Assembly: GCA_026393755.1 (NCBI GenBank)
Contig: JAPKZO010000001.1
Location: 1-35,220, forward strand
Reading direction: 5' to 3'
Length of the DNA stretch: 35,220 nt
Source: Acidobacteriota bacterium
GTDB taxonomy: Bacteria > Acidobacteriota > Vicinamibacteria > Vicinamibacterales > JAKQTR01
The notes under the pieces were generated by a model. That model searched no databases, had not been told where the DNA came from, and worked only from the letters and a program-made list of their open reading frames with translations. This document shows positions 24,184-33,632 of this stretch, one piece after another. Each line of letters opens with the position of its first letter. The stretch's first letter is position 1. The position numbers were made by a program, and so were the translations under genes.

Positions 24184-25224
24184 CTAGCTTCTTCGGCGGT
24201 CGCCTTCTCCACATAACTCGACGACGAGACGCTCCAGCAGGACGCGCGGGTCCTGGCGCGTGGTCTTGAGCGCCAGATCGGTTCGGAACAGGGCATCGAC
24301 GCCACGTCCGACGCGGGCCGACGCGAGCTTGGTCCGCGTGAACCAGCCCAGTTGCCCGAGGATCATCACCGGAATCTCGCCCTGATCGAACTTGAGCGCC
24401 AGTTCGCGTAGCGCGCCTCTGGCATCACCGCTGCCGATCGCGTTGGTCATCGCCCAGGGATCCTGCGTCGTCGGCGCGCTCGCCACCTCCTGCACCGCGG
24501 CCTCGGTCATCAGGCCGTCACCAGACGCAAACAGCAGCGCTCGCTCGAACTCGGCCCGCAGGCGCGTGATGTCGCCCCCGGACAGTCTTGCCAGCAGCAT
24601 CACGGCCCCGGGCTCGATCCGAATACCCTCTTTGGCGGCTTCTGCCTTGACCCACGCCGCGGCATCGCCGGCGTCCGACAGCGGATCGCAGTCGACCACC
24701 GTCGCGTGCTTCTCAATCAACACCACTGGCTTGAGATTGCGCTTCAGCTCGGGCCCCGCCACGAAGACGAGGGCGGTTTCTGGCGAGGGCGAGAGCAGAT
24801 ACTGCTCGAGCGCTTCCAGTTCGGCCTCGCCGGCGGCCTTCGGCAGGCCCTTCTTGCCGCGTTTGCCAGACCTATCCGCCCCGTCGCCGGGCACGTCATC
24901 GTCTGTCTGTTTGAAGATGGGCATGAGCCGCTCGGCGTGAGCGACGACGACGATCCGCCTCGGTGCCATCAGCGGAAGCGTTCTCACCAGTTGCATCAGG
25001 TTCCAGAACTGTCTGCGCGCCTCGTCACGCTGCTCGGCCGGATACACCTTGTCGAAATTGAACGCCCGGAGGTCTTCCTCGACCGTCTCTGCCAGTCGCG
25101 CCACCAGGCGTGTCTTGACCTCGTCGTCGGGCCCAATCAACAGGTACACCGGCTGCACGCGTCCCGAAGCGAGCTGCTGCTCGAGCGCCGCGGGCGAAAG
25201 ACTTGGTGGGGTCTTCTCTGCCAT
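24184..25224 (-). CDS. holA: DNA polymerase III delta subunit
   Basis: This 346-residue clamp-loader subunit opens the beta sliding clamp. It starts with a family-typical segment (LEQQLASGRVQPVYLLIGPD, then DEVKTRLVARLAE), has the VRTLPLMAPRRIVVV strand, and carries the domain III elements LARLSGGDITRLRAEFERAL and WAMTNAIGSGDARGALREL plus VMILGQLGWFTRTKLASARV. A lysine/aspartate-rich insertion (about residues 108-132) separates the first and second halves of the AAA-like fold. As usual for HolA it lacks a working Walker A motif. It begins 6 bp after lptE, in the conserved leuS-lptE-holA order. Confidence 0.93.
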   Translation of the reverse strand: MAEKTPPSLSPAALEQQLASGRVQPVYLLIGPDDEVKTRLVARLAETVEEDLRAFNFDKVYPAEQRDEARRQFWNLMQLVRTLPLMAPRRIVVVAHAERLMPIFKQTDDDVPGDGADRSGKRGKKGLPKAAGEAELEALEQYLLSPSPETALVFVAGPELKRNLKPVVLIEKHATVVDCDPLSDAGDAAAWVKAEAAKEGIRIEPGAVMLLARLSGGDITRLRAEFERALLFASGDGLMTEAAVQEVASAPTTQDPWAMTNAIGSGDARGALRELALKFDQGEIPVMILGQLGWFTRTKLASARVGRGVDALFRTDLALKTTRQDPRVLLERLVVELCGEGDRRRS

Positions 25225-25230
25225 CTGGGT

Positions 25231-25767
25231 CTAGAACGCTTCCAGGATGGAACTGATGACGGTTCGCGCGAAATCCGTCGCGACTCGCTGCAGCGCATTC
25301 GAACTCTGCCCAAAAAAGGCCGCGGCGTCTCCAGCCTGCTGGTCTGCCGGCAGATCGTATTCCTCGCGAAACACCATGCTGGGATTCTCCCAGAGGTTCT
25401 TGTTCGTCTTGAGGTCCACCAGTTCAATCGACGTCGTGATCGTGATGACGAACCGGGTGGCCTGCTGCTGCTGGTTGAAGTTGGCCGGCGTAATCGTCAT
25501 GCTCGCGATCGAACCCCGGAGCAGCGCGTCGACGCCCGTCCGCTGCGGCAGCACCTGGTACTTCCCCCGCCCGATCAACTCGGATCGGATCTTGTCGGTA
25601 AACAGCTGCTCGACTTCGAAGTACGGCGTCGCGTTGGTGAACTCCGGAATCCCGACTGTCTTGATGTAGGCCGGCAGGAACGAGCCCCGGCCCGCGAGCG
25701 TGTAGCCGCACGCGGCCGTGTGCGCCGCCAGGACGGTGATGATGACGATCTTGAGGAACGTGCGCAC
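25231..25767 (-). CDS. lptE: LPS-assembly lipoprotein LptE
   Basis: This 178-residue outer-membrane lipoprotein should plug and support the LptD translocon for lipopolysaccharide. A lipoprotein signal ends LAAHTAAC with the acylated Cys20, followed by GYTLAGRGSFLPAYIKTVGI and PEFTNATPYFEVEQLFTDKI, typical of LptE/RlpB. The mid-part VDALLRGSIASMTITP and the tail FARTVISSILEAF fit as well. GTG 25767 is selected because AGGAG, which includes the leuS stop codon, lies 5 nt upstream and the signal peptide starts there; a longer frame adds 15 unlikely residues. It begins 7 nt after leuS. Its presence indicates an LPS-bearing outer membrane. Confidence 0.9.
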   Translation of the reverse strand: MRTFLKIVIITVLAAHTAACGYTLAGRGSFLPAYIKTVGIPEFTNATPYFEVEQLFTDKIRSELIGRGKYQVLPQRTGVDALLRGSIASMTITPANFNQQQQATRFVITITTSIELVDLKTNKNLWENPSMVFREEYDLPADQQAGDAAAFFGQSSNALQRVATDFARTVISSILEAF

Positions 25768-25774
25768 GTGTCTC

Positions 25775-28333
25775 CTACTGCACAACGATGCTGACCAGTT
25801 TGCCCTTGGCAACGATCACTTTCCTGACCGTCTTGCCGTGAACGTGCGCGGCGACCGCCGGGTCTGCCAGCGCGGCGGCCCGGATGTCCTCTTCAGCGCT
25901 GTCGGCTGGGACCGTGATCCTCCCTCGCAGCTTCCCATTGACCTGCACGGGAATCACGACCTCGTCCGCCTTCGCCACGTCGGGATCAAACGTCGGCCAC
26001 GACGCACGGATGATCCCGTCCTCGTGGCCCAACTGTTCCCACAGCTCCTCGGCCATGTGAGGCGTGAAGGGCGACAGCATCAGCACCAGCGCCGTGATGG
26101 CCTCAGACAGGACCGCGAGCGTCTGGGGTCTCTCGGACTCGGCCTTCACGTCTTCGTCGGCTCTCCTGCCCGGCCGTCCGGCGTGCGTGTGCTGTTCGGT
26201 GAACAGGTAGAGCTCGTTGACCAGTTCCATCAGCGCCGACACGGCGGTGTTGAGGTGGACGCGGGGATCCAGATCGAGCGTGACCCGCCGAATCGTCTCG
26301 TGTGTCTTGCGCCTCAGCACCCGCTCGGCGTCGGTCAATTCGCTCGCGACGATCGGCACGGCCCCTGACGCCATCGGCTCGCGCCACGCCTGCACAACCC
26401 GCCAGACCCGCATCAGAAACCGGAACGCACCATCAAGTCCGGCGTCGCTCCACTCCACTTCCTTCTCGGGCGGCGCCACGAACATCACATAGAGCCGCAG
26501 CGCATCGGCGCCGTATTTGGTGATCATGTCGTCGGGGTCAACTACGTTGCCCTTCGACTTCGACATCACGGCGCCGTCCTTCAGCACCATCCCCTGGGTC
26601 AGCAGGCGAGAGAACGGCTCGTCGTGAGTGACCATCCCGAGTTCGCGGAACACCCGCGCGAAGAAGCGCGAGTAGATCAGATGCAGGATCGCGTGCTCGA
26701 CGCCTCCACTGTAGAAATCGACCGGCCCCCAGTACTTGACCTTTGCCGGGTCGAACGGCAACTGATCGTTGGTCGAATCGCAGAAGCGATAGAAGTACCA
26801 CGACGAATCCACGAACGTGTCCATCGTATCGGTCTCGCGCCGCGCGGGCGCCCCGCACGTCGGACACGGCGTATTGACGAACTCGGGCACGCTCGCAAGC
26901 GGCGAGCTGCCGCGCCCGGTGAATTCGGCGATCTTCGGCAACACCACCGGGAGCGCGGAGTCCGGCACGGGCACCATGCCGCATCGCTCGCAGTAGATGA
27001 TGGGAATGGGCGTGCCCCAGTACCGCTGTCGCGAGATCCCCCAGTCCTTCAGCCTGAACTGCACGGTCCGCCGGCCGATCGCCCGGCGCTCGGCCTTGCC
27101 GGTCATGACGTCGATCGCATCGGTTGACCACAGCCCGTCATACTCGCCGGACGCCATCACACGCCCAGGGCCCTCGTACGCGGCGGTCATCGTTTCCGAC
27201 TTGAGCGCCGCCGCGCCATCGCCTTCAGGCTGGATGACGACGCGGATGGGCAGCTGGTACTTCGTGGCGAACTCGAAGTCGCGCTGGTCGTGCGCGGGAA
27301 CAGCCATCACGGCGCCCGTGCCGTACTCCCCCAGCACGAAATTGGCGACCCAGACAGGCACGTGCTCGCCGGTGAACGGGTTGATCGCGAACCGCCCGGT
27401 GCTGAAACCCTCCTTCTCGACCTCGCCCGTCAGGCGGGCGCTCCGGTCCTGCCGTCGAAACCGGTTGTTCGCCTCACGGAAGGCCGCCGGATCGGGAGAC
27501 TCGGCCGCCATGCGCTCGACCAGTTCGTGTTCGGGGGCCAGCAGCACGAACGTCGCGCCGAAGATCGTGTCGATCCGCGTCGTAAAGACCTCGATGTCCA
27601 CCGAACCGCCGGATCCGAATTGAGGCACCAGCGGAAACCGCACGCGCGTGCCCACGGATCGTCCGATCCAGTTCCGCTGCATCGTCAGGACCTTTTCCGG
27701 CCAGCCGGTCAACCCGTCGATCGCCTGCAGCAGCTCATCGGCAAAATGCGTGATTCGCAGCACCCACTGATCGAGATCACGGCTTCCCACCAGCGTCCCG
27801 CAGCGCCAGCACCCGCCGTCCACCACCTGCTCGTTGGCGAGCACGGTCTGGCACGACGGACACCAGTTGACTGACGAGCGCTTGCGGTACGCCAGATCGC
27901 GCTCGAACATGCGGAGAAACAGCCACTGGTTCCACTTGTAGTACTCGGGCAAGCACGTGGCCAGTTCACGCTCCCACGCGTAGCTGATGCCGAGGCGCTG
28001 CAACTGCCCTTTCATGTGGGCGATGTTGGCCAGCGTGGATGTCTCGGGATGGATGCCGCTCTTGATGGCCGCGTTCTCTGCGGGCATCCCGAAAGCGTCC
28101 CACCCGAACGGATGCAGCACGTTGAAGCCGCGCATCCGCTTGGTGCGCGCCATCACGTCGCCAATCATGTAGTTGCGGACGTGACCCACGTGGGCGTGCC
28201 CTGACGGGTACGCGAACATCTCAAGGCAGTAGAACTTCGGCCTGGATGGATCCTCGGAGACTTCGAACGCCCGGGAATCGGCCCAGCGCTGCTGCCACTT
28301 CTTCTCGATGACCAGCGGTTGATACTCACTCAT
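25775..28333 (-). CDS. leuS: Leucine-tRNA ligase
   Basis: This 852-residue class I synthetase charges tRNA-Leu. It has the HIGH motif as HVGH (48-51, in [20 protein letters not shown]) and zinc-finger type cysteines in [20 protein letters not shown]. The CP1 editing domain contains [19 protein letters not shown]. The KMSKS loop is [14 protein letters not shown], with Val in the first position as in many LeuRS. The C-terminal anticodon and tRNA-binding part ends [15 protein letters not shown]. Length is normal. ATG 28333 begins the family sequence, and TATAAT ends 9 nt upstream with no Shine-Dalgarno. It heads the leuS-lptE-holA group. Confidence 0.98.
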   Translation of the reverse strand: MSEYQPLVIEKKWQQRWADSRAFEVSEDPSRPKFYCLEMFAYPSGHAHVGHVRNYMIGDVMARTKRMRGFNVLHPFGWDAFGMPAENAAIKSGIHPETSTLANIAHMKGQLQRLGISYAWERELATCLPEYYKWNQWLFLRMFERDLAYRKRSSVNWCPSCQTVLANEQVVDGGCWRCGTLVGSRDLDQWVLRITHFADELLQAIDGLTGWPEKVLTMQRNWIGRSVGTRVRFPLVPQFGSGGSVDIEVFTTRIDTIFGATFVLLAPEHELVERMAAESPDPAAFREANNRFRRQDRSARLTGEVEKEGFSTGRFAINPFTGEHVPVWVANFVLGEYGTGAVMAVPAHDQRDFEFATKYQLPIRVVIQPEGDGAAALKSETMTAAYEGPGRVMASGEYDGLWSTDAIDVMTGKAERRAIGRRTVQFRLKDWGISRQRYWGTPIPIIYCERCGMVPVPDSALPVVLPKIAEFTGRGSSPLASVPEFVNTPCPTCGAPARRETDTMDTFVDSSWYFYRFCDSTNDQLPFDPAKVKYWGPVDFYSGGVEHAILHLIYSRFFARVFRELGMVTHDEPFSRLLTQGMVLKDGAVMSKSKGNVVDPDDMITKYGADALRLYVMFVAPPEKEVEWSDAGLDGAFRFLMRVWRVVQAWREPMASGAVPIVASELTDAERVLRRKTHETIRRVTLDLDPRVHLNTAVSALMELVNELYLFTEQHTHAGRPGRRADEDVKAESERPQTLAVLSEAITALVLMLSPFTPHMAEELWEQLGHEDGIIRASWPTFDPDVAKADEVVIPVQVNGKLRGRITVPADSAEEDIRAAALADPAVAAHVHGKTVRKVIVAKGKLVSIVVQ

Positions 28334-28342
28334 GCTTCACGA

Positions 28343-28348
28343 ATTATA
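28343..28348 (-). promoter_or_regulatory. -10 box (TATAAT) of leuS
   Basis: A perfect TATAAT on the minus strand overlaps the TAA stop of the deacetylase gene (28344-28346) and ends 9 nt before the leuS ATG. leuS thus has its own promoter at the exact end of the upstream operon, with a leader of only a few bases. Confidence 0.6.
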
Positions 28349-29384
28349 GTCCACGCCAGTATCGGCACTGCGCCGTGCGCACCCGTTCGACGGCCGCGTC
28401 ACCGCGAACCGAACGCGCGGCGTCGGCCCGGGCCGTGCCGTCGGCTGGCCGATCGGCGTCCCCGCTGAGTACGCGAAGCGACGCGTCCAGCGACGCCGCC
28501 AGCGCGGGGAGATGATACCCGCCCTCGGTCACCATCACGAGCCGGCCCAGGGACGACTGGTCCGCGATGGCAACGAGATGACGCATCAGGCGTGCGTAGC
28601 CCGCGTCCGTCATGCGCATGCCCCCGAGCGGGTCCAGTTCATGCGCGTCATAGCCGGCCGAGACCAGCATCAGGCCGGGATTGAACCGCGTCACGATCGG
28701 CACGACGACCCGGCGCATGACGCTGTCGTAATCCTCGTCGGTGGCACCGGCGTCCATCGGGACGTTCACCGTGTAGCCCGTGCCGTCACCGGCGCCAACC
28801 TCGGACTCGTGTCCCGAACCCGGGTAATACGGCCACTGGTGGATGGAGACGAACAAGACCCGCGGGTCCGCGAGGAACGCGCGCTGGGTTCCGTTGCCGT
28901 GATGCACGTCGAAATCGACGATCGCGACTCGATCGACGCCGCGTGCGAGCGCCTCGGCTGCGGCAATCGCCACGTTGTTCAGCAGGCAGAATCCCATCGC
29001 GCGAGACGGCTCAGCGTGGTGACCAGGTGGACGAACCAGGGCAGCCGCTCGGGTGACTGTTCCGTCGAGCACGGTGTCGACGGCCTTGAGCGCGGCGCCG
29101 GCGGCCACGGTGGCGACTTCCCACGATTCGGGGGAAGTAAAGGTGTCAGGATCCAGCATCACCGCCTGCCCTGCCGTCGCCTCGAGCTGGTCGAGGTACG
29201 CCGGGAGGTGGACCCTTTCCAGCTGTTCACGCGTCGCCCCGTCCGGCTCGATCACCTGCGCACCCCGGTTGCGCCACTGTTCTGCCACGACCGACATGAC
29301 GTCGTGGCGCTCGGGTCGCTCCGGGTGTCCCGGCGGCGGCTGATGGAGCGCGCAGCGATCAGACGTGACGATCGCGATCGGCAT
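28344..29384 (-). CDS. Histone deacetylase family protein (AcuC/HDAH-like amidohydrolase)
   Basis: This 346-residue arginase-fold zinc hydrolase should remove acyl groups from lysines or small amides. Its motifs are in order: HPERPERHDVM near the start, RPPGHHAEPSRAMGFCLLNN with the active-site histidine pair, IVDFDVHHGNGTQ with two metal ligands, PYYPGSGHESEVGAG, SAGYDAHELDPLGGM with the third ligand Asp, and VTEGGYHL. All catalytic residues appear intact. ATG 29384 overlaps the stop of the acyltransferase gene (TGATG), so it is coupled to that operon. The tail (last 45 residues) is Arg/Ala-rich and variable. The substrate is unknown; protein de-acylation linked to fatty-acid metabolism is a reasonable guess. 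Confidence 0.9.
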   Translation of the reverse strand: MPIAIVTSDRCALHQPPPGHPERPERHDVMSVVAEQWRNRGAQVIEPDGATREQLERVHLPAYLDQLEATAGQAVMLDPDTFTSPESWEVATVAAGAALKAVDTVLDGTVTRAAALVRPPGHHAEPSRAMGFCLLNNVAIAAAEALARGVDRVAIVDFDVHHGNGTQRAFLADPRVLFVSIHQWPYYPGSGHESEVGAGDGTGYTVNVPMDAGATDEDYDSVMRRVVVPIVTRFNPGLMLVSAGYDAHELDPLGGMRMTDAGYARLMRHLVAIADQSSLGRLVMVTEGGYHLPALAASLDASLRVLSGDADRPADGTARADAARSVRGDAAVERVRTAQCRYWRGL

Positions 29385-30067
29385 CACGGCTCCTTCCCGG
29401 CCAGGGCTCTCGCCCGGTCGCGCAACGCCGTCAGCCGGGTCTCGAGTTGTTGCCGGTGAAGTTCGATTCCGGCCTCGTCGAGTTCCCTGGGCACGTCGAG
29501 CGGTTCGCCGACGACGAAGGCGACGCGGCTGAACGGCTTGGGAATCTGTGCCTGGTCCCAGCTGCGGAGCGTCCAGAAACGTTCGGCTTCGATGTGGAAC
29601 GGGACGACCGGGCAGCCGCTCGCCATCGCGAGCCACACGGCGCCGGCCTTGGCGATCCCGGCCGGTCCCCGCGGTCCATCAATGGTGAAGGCGGTTGGAT
29701 GGCCAGCCCTCATTTCGCGGACCATCTGCCGCAGCGCGCCGGCCGCGTTGCGCGAACTCGACCCGCGCACGACACCGAATCCGAAGCGCTGGATGATGCG
29801 CGCAATCCACTCGCCATCGAAGTTCTGGCTGGTGATGACGACAATGCCCCGCCGTTTCAGAAAGACCGTCCCGGGCAGGATTCGGCCGTGCCACAGACAT
29901 AGAATGGGCTGGCGGCCGGAAGAGACCACCGCATCGAGGTGTTCGAGTCCACTCACCCGCCAGCGGAACGTCCTGCCGAGCATCGCGATAAGGGGATATC
30001 CGACGGCGGCGATCGCCGCGACCTGGGCGCGCTTGAGACGGGAGCCCTGCCAGGAAGGTTCGTTCAC
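29384..30067 (-). CDS. DUF374 lysophospholipid acyltransferase-like protein
   Basis: This 227-residue protein belongs to the glycerolipid acyltransferase superfamily. It has an N-terminal hydrophobic segment (VAAIAAVGYPLIAMLGRTF), then ILCLWHGRILPGTVFLKRRG, SQNFDGEWIARIIQRFGFGV, RGSSSRNAAGALRQMVRE and FTIDGPRGPAGIAKAGAVWL, all standard for DUF374. GTG 30067 overlaps the upstream stop by 4 bp (GTGA) and is preferred over longer frames that run back into the Fe-S gene. DUF374 proteins are thought to acylate lipid A or other lipids at the inner membrane. Operon position next to acpP and fabF supports a lipid role with acyl-ACP as a possible donor. Confidence 0.87.
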   Translation of the reverse strand: MNEPSWQGSRLKRAQVAAIAAVGYPLIAMLGRTFRWRVSGLEHLDAVVSSGRQPILCLWHGRILPGTVFLKRRGIVVITSQNFDGEWIARIIQRFGFGVVRGSSSRNAAGALRQMVREMRAGHPTAFTIDGPRGPAGIAKAGAVWLAMASGCPVVPFHIEAERFWTLRSWDQAQIPKPFSRVAFVVGEPLDVPRELDEAGIELHRQQLETRLTALRDRARALAGKEP

Positions 30068-31899
30068 TGGACGGTCTTCAGTTTTCCTTCGACAAACGTC
30101 ATCAGGTCGACAAGTTCGACGGCCGATCCGGCCGATCCGGCCGATGCCTGGGCGCCCTTCAGCATGATCGAGCAGAAGGGACACGCCGTGACGATGGTCG
30201 ACGCGCCAGTGGCCTGCAGTTGCTCAAACCGTTCCTGGCTGATGCGCGTGCCGGCCTCGTGCTCTTCAAAAAGGAGCCCGCCTCCGGCCCCGCAGCAGAA
30301 TGGATTCGTGCCGTGGCGTGCCGGCTCGGAGATGGCCGCCCCGAACCGCTGCAGCAGGGTGCGCGGCTCCTCGGTATGCCGGCTGTAGCGCCCCAGATAA
30401 CAGGGATCGTGAAACGTCACCCGGGTGGTCACCGGCACGGCAATGTCCCTGGTGAGTGCGGCGACGAGCACGGACGAGTGGACGACCTCAACGGCAAACC
30501 CGAAGTCCTGGTAGTCGACACCGATCGTGCGCAGGCAGTGTGGACACGATGTGAGGATCTTCCTGACGCCCGCCTTACGGAAGTCCTCGATGTTGGCGCG
30601 CGCGAGCTCCTGGAACTGATACTCGTTGCCGGTCCGTTTCGCGACGTCGCCCGTGCACCGCTCTTTCGCGAGTACGCCGAAGGTCACTCCTCGCGACCGG
30701 AGAATCTCGAACAGGGATCGCAGGCTCTTCTGGAAGTCCGCCTCGTACGAGCCCGCGCACCCGAGCCACATCAGGTACTCATGTTTCGCCGAATCGAAGA
30801 TCTCGAGCCCGGCAGCCTGCACAAACTTCTGGCGCTGGTCGGCGCCGAGGCCCCAGATGTTGCCGCGCCGCTCGATGTGGTTGTAGACCGCACCGAGCGC
30901 ATCGGGCGCCTCGCCATTCGACACGAGGCCCCGGCGGGCGCCGATGACCAGCGGCAGATGCTCCACGCCCACGGGGCACTGATTCTCGCACGCCCCGCAC
31001 GTCGTGCACTGCCACAGCACCGTGGCGTCGACGATGTCGGCCAGTTTCGCCTCCATCTTGCCCGCCAGCAGCGCGTCCTCCTGCTGCAGAATCAACGTCT
31101 TCGGGTTCAAGAGCTTTCCGGTGGCGTGGGCCGGGCAGTTCACCTGACATCGGCCGCATTCCACGCACGTGAACGCGTCAAGCACCTGTTTGCGTTCGAC
31201 GTCCTTCAGCGTCTCGAGACCGACCTGCTCCCGCTCGAAGTCGAGATTCGGCACGGTCCCGAGGGTGCTCGATCGGAGATACACCGTGGCGGGCGACACG
31301 AGCAGATGAAAGTGTTTCGACCCGGGAATCACCACCATGAAGCCGAGAATCACCAGTTCGTGCACCCACCAGTTGACGTGCGCGGGAACGCCCTCGGTCA
31401 GCGTGAAGTCGAGCAGGAACGTCACCATCAGCGTGATGATGAAGCCGCCGATCAGCACGGATTCCTTCGAGATCGACGTTCCGAGCGCCGGAGGCCGCGC
31501 GAACACGCGCCGGAGGATCAGGCCCGTGATGCCGACCAGGACGGCCAGGGCAAACGGCACCAGCAGCAGGGCGTAGGTCGCGAACCACTCGGTCGCGGTC
31601 AGATCCGCGACGCCGAGCCCGCGCAGGAATTCGACGGAGGTGAACAGCGCGAACGCGCAGAAGCCCCAGAACACGCCCAGGTGGGCCAACCCCACCAGCG
31701 GCCGCTCGGCGATGGTTCGCGATTGGAAGATGACTTCACGAACGATGCGCCAGATCCGGACTCCAGACTCGCCGTCAGGAACGCGGATGTTGTCGGGCGC
31801 CCGAAGAAACAGCCGCAGACGCGTCGCGATCTGGGCCGCAAAGGCCGCCGCAAACGCGAGGACGACGAAGCGGAAGATCCAAATCTCCGCTGGGTGCAC
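30064..31899 (-). CDS. Membrane-bound Fe-S oxidoreductase, HdrD/EtfQO-like, partner of ETF
   Basis: This protein of 611 residues has an N-terminal NarI-like membrane domain with five or so helices (about residues 5-250), which probably carries haem or quinone sites. Two [4Fe-4S] clusters follow (CVECGRCQVNCPAHATG and CTTCGACENQCPVG), then two CCG cysteine-rich domains (CAGS...CTGD...CPHC and CYLG...CCGAGGG...CPFC), as in heterodisulfide-reductase HdrD. Proteins with this layout next to etfAB pass electrons from reduced ETF to menaquinone. The start is GTG 31899, overlapping the etfA stop by one base. The stretch ASAGSAGSA near the C-terminus comes from a 9-bp tandem repeat. Confidence 0.9.
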   Translation of the reverse strand: MHPAEIWIFRFVVLAFAAAFAAQIATRLRLFLRAPDNIRVPDGESGVRIWRIVREVIFQSRTIAERPLVGLAHLGVFWGFCAFALFTSVEFLRGLGVADLTATEWFATYALLLVPFALAVLVGITGLILRRVFARPPALGTSISKESVLIGGFIITLMVTFLLDFTLTEGVPAHVNWWVHELVILGFMVVIPGSKHFHLLVSPATVYLRSSTLGTVPNLDFEREQVGLETLKDVERKQVLDAFTCVECGRCQVNCPAHATGKLLNPKTLILQQEDALLAGKMEAKLADIVDATVLWQCTTCGACENQCPVGVEHLPLVIGARRGLVSNGEAPDALGAVYNHIERRGNIWGLGADQRQKFVQAAGLEIFDSAKHEYLMWLGCAGSYEADFQKSLRSLFEILRSRGVTFGVLAKERCTGDVAKRTGNEYQFQELARANIEDFRKAGVRKILTSCPHCLRTIGVDYQDFGFAVEVVHSSVLVAALTRDIAVPVTTRVTFHDPCYLGRYSRHTEEPRTLLQRFGAAISEPARHGTNPFCCGAGGGLLFEEHEAGTRISQERFEQLQATGASTIVTACPFCSIMLKGAQASAGSAGSAVELVDLMTFVEGKLKTVQ

Positions 31900-32852
31900 T
31901 AGCCCTGCAACTCCTTGAGCATGGCGGGCACGACGTCGAACAGGTCTCCCACAATGCCGTAGTCCGCGACTTCGAAGATGGGCGCCTCGGGATCCTTGTT
32001 GATCGCGACGATCGTGCGGGCGCCCTTCATGCCGACCAGATGCTGGATCGCGCCGGAGATGCCAAGCGCGAGATAGAGCTTGGGCGCCACGGTCTGACCC
32101 GAACTGCCCACCTGTCGATCCATCGGCAGCCAGCCCGCGTCGCAGATCGGCCGCGAGGCCCCGAGTTCGGCGCCCATCGCGGCCGCCAGTTGCCGGGCCA
32201 GCTCGATCTTGTCCTGCTCCTTGATGCCGCGCCCGACCGACACGATGCGCTCCGCCTGCGACAGATCGACGGCTTGCCTGGCCTCTCGGAACGGGGCCTC
32301 CGGCTTCTGCCGAATGGCGGCCGAGTCGATCGTGACGGTCACAGTGCGGACGGGCGCCGGTGTGTCGCCATTGACGAGGCTGTCGGCGCGAACCGCGCCA
32401 ATCTGGAACGAGACCAGCGCAGGGCCACTGGTCGCCACATCGGCCAGCAGACGTCCCTGGAACATCGGCCGCGCCGCAATCAGCGCGCCGTCCTGCCATC
32501 GCACCGCGACACAATCAGTCACGAGCGCCACTCCCAGCTTCACGGCCAGCGCCGGTGCGAAGTCGCGCGTCAGGTACGTGTGGGGCAGAAACACATGGTC
32601 GGGCTTCTCGTTCTCGATCACCTGCGCGAGGGCCGCCACGTAGCCGTCGAGCGTGTAGGCCTCGAGGGCCGCGGCCTGCACGCACAGGACTTCGGCCACC
32701 TGGGCGGCGGCCAGCACCACTGCCGCCGCCGACACGTCCGCGCCTGGCACAGCGACCTTCACCGGGCTGCCAGTCTGCTGGGCCGCCGCGATGGTCTCCA
32801 GGCTGATGCGATTGAGCGTTCCACCCTGCTGTTCCGCGATAACGAGGATCAT
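31899..32852 (-). CDS. etfA: Electron transfer flavoprotein alpha subunit
   Basis: This 317-residue subunit carries the FAD of ETF. It starts [20 protein letters not shown], and the C-terminal FAD-binding half has [33 protein letters not shown] and [20 protein letters not shown] followed by [12 protein letters not shown] and [20 protein letters not shown], matching EtfA throughout. ATG 32852 overlaps the etfB stop by 4 bp (ATGA); longer frames run into etfB. The stop codon shares a base with the GTG of the membrane oxidoreductase. ETF takes electrons from acyl-CoA dehydrogenases or similar enzymes, though none is in the window. Confidence 0.96.
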   Translation of the reverse strand: MILVIAEQQGGTLNRISLETIAAAQQTGSPVKVAVPGADVSAAAVVLAAAQVAEVLCVQAAALEAYTLDGYVAALAQVIENEKPDHVFLPHTYLTRDFAPALAVKLGVALVTDCVAVRWQDGALIAARPMFQGRLLADVATSGPALVSFQIGAVRADSLVNGDTPAPVRTVTVTIDSAAIRQKPEAPFREARQAVDLSQAERIVSVGRGIKEQDKIELARQLAAAMGAELGASRPICDAGWLPMDRQVGSSGQTVAPKLYLALGISGAIQHLVGMKGARTIVAINKDPEAPIFEVADYGIVGDLFDVVPAMLKELQG

Positions 32853-33613
32853 GTAATCACCCGAGCTTCGTCGCGAAGCCGTCGGACAAGTTCCTTGGCC
32901 GCCTCGGCGGCTGAGCCGCCGATCATCTCCGTGTGCTTCTTCTTTTCCGGCACATACAGGCTGACGATCCGCTGTCGGGAGGCGACAGGCCCGGCCGGGG
33001 ACACTTTGCGGATCTCCTTCTTCTTGGCGGCCATGATGCCCTTGAGCGTGGCGTACCGCAGCTGGTTGATCCCGCTCTGGATGGTCAGGACCGCCGGCAG
33101 CGGCAGCGTCACGAACTGGAACCACCCGCCCTCGAGCTCCCGCTTGACGCGGACTGCGCCCGGCTGGACGTCGACCTCCATGATGATCGTCGCCGACGCG
33201 ATGCCCAGCGTCGCGGCCAGCACGACTCCGGTCTGGGCAAAGCCCTGATCGTCGGACTGCAGTCCGGTAAGCACGAGATCGAACTGCTCGTCCCGCATCG
33301 CCGAGGCGAGCGCCTCTGCGACCGCGAACGCATCACCTCGAGCCAGATCGTCGTCTTCGACATGAATCGCCCGGTCCGCCCCCCGCGCGAGCGCTTCCCG
33401 AAGAGCCTGCGCCACCCTGGGCGGCCCCGCCGAGCACACCACCACTTCGCCGCCGTGCTTCTCTTTGAGCCGCAGGCTTTCTTCGAGGGCGTAGGCATCA
33501 GCCTCGTTCAGCTCGAACGAGGCGTCCTGATCCCGCACCCACGTTCGTTCGTCGTTGACGCGCGGCTGCCAGTCGCGCGCCGGAACCTGCTTGATGCAGA
33601 CCGCGATCTTCAT
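32849..33613 (-). CDS. etfB: Electron transfer flavoprotein beta subunit
   Basis: This 254-residue subunit binds AMP and docks onto dehydrogenases. It begins MKIAVCIKQVPARDWQPRVN and has FELNEADAYALEESLRLKEK, VLTGLQSDDQGFAQTGVVLA, and GGWFQFVTLPLPAVLTIQSG with INQLRYATLKGIMAAKKK, the signature end of EtfB. ATG 33613 is preferred over an in-frame start ten codons earlier because EtfB normally begins MKI/MKV; GAGGT lies about 9 nt upstream. The gene begins 19 bp after fabF and overlaps etfA by 4 bp. The close link to fabF is unusual, since ETF normally sits with beta-oxidation genes. Confidence 0.95.
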   Translation of the reverse strand: MKIAVCIKQVPARDWQPRVNDERTWVRDQDASFELNEADAYALEESLRLKEKHGGEVVVCSAGPPRVAQALREALARGADRAIHVEDDDLARGDAFAVAEALASAMRDEQFDLVLTGLQSDDQGFAQTGVVLAATLGIASATIIMEVDVQPGAVRVKRELEGGWFQFVTLPLPAVLTIQSGINQLRYATLKGIMAAKKKEIRKVSPAGPVASRQRIVSLYVPEKKKHTEMIGGSAAEAAKELVRRLRDEARVIT

Positions 33614-33632
33614 GGGGAGGTGACCTCGGATC

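Noticed and set aside
30121-30147. Short tandem repeat, GGCCGATCC three times
   Set aside because: It lies in frame within the Fe-S oxidoreductase gene and encodes a Gly-Ser-Ala stretch; three copies are too few for a CRISPR or satellite.
30220-31902. 560-codon plus-strand frame
   Set aside because: It is antisense to the Fe-S oxidoreductase, whose Cys motifs are unmistakable.
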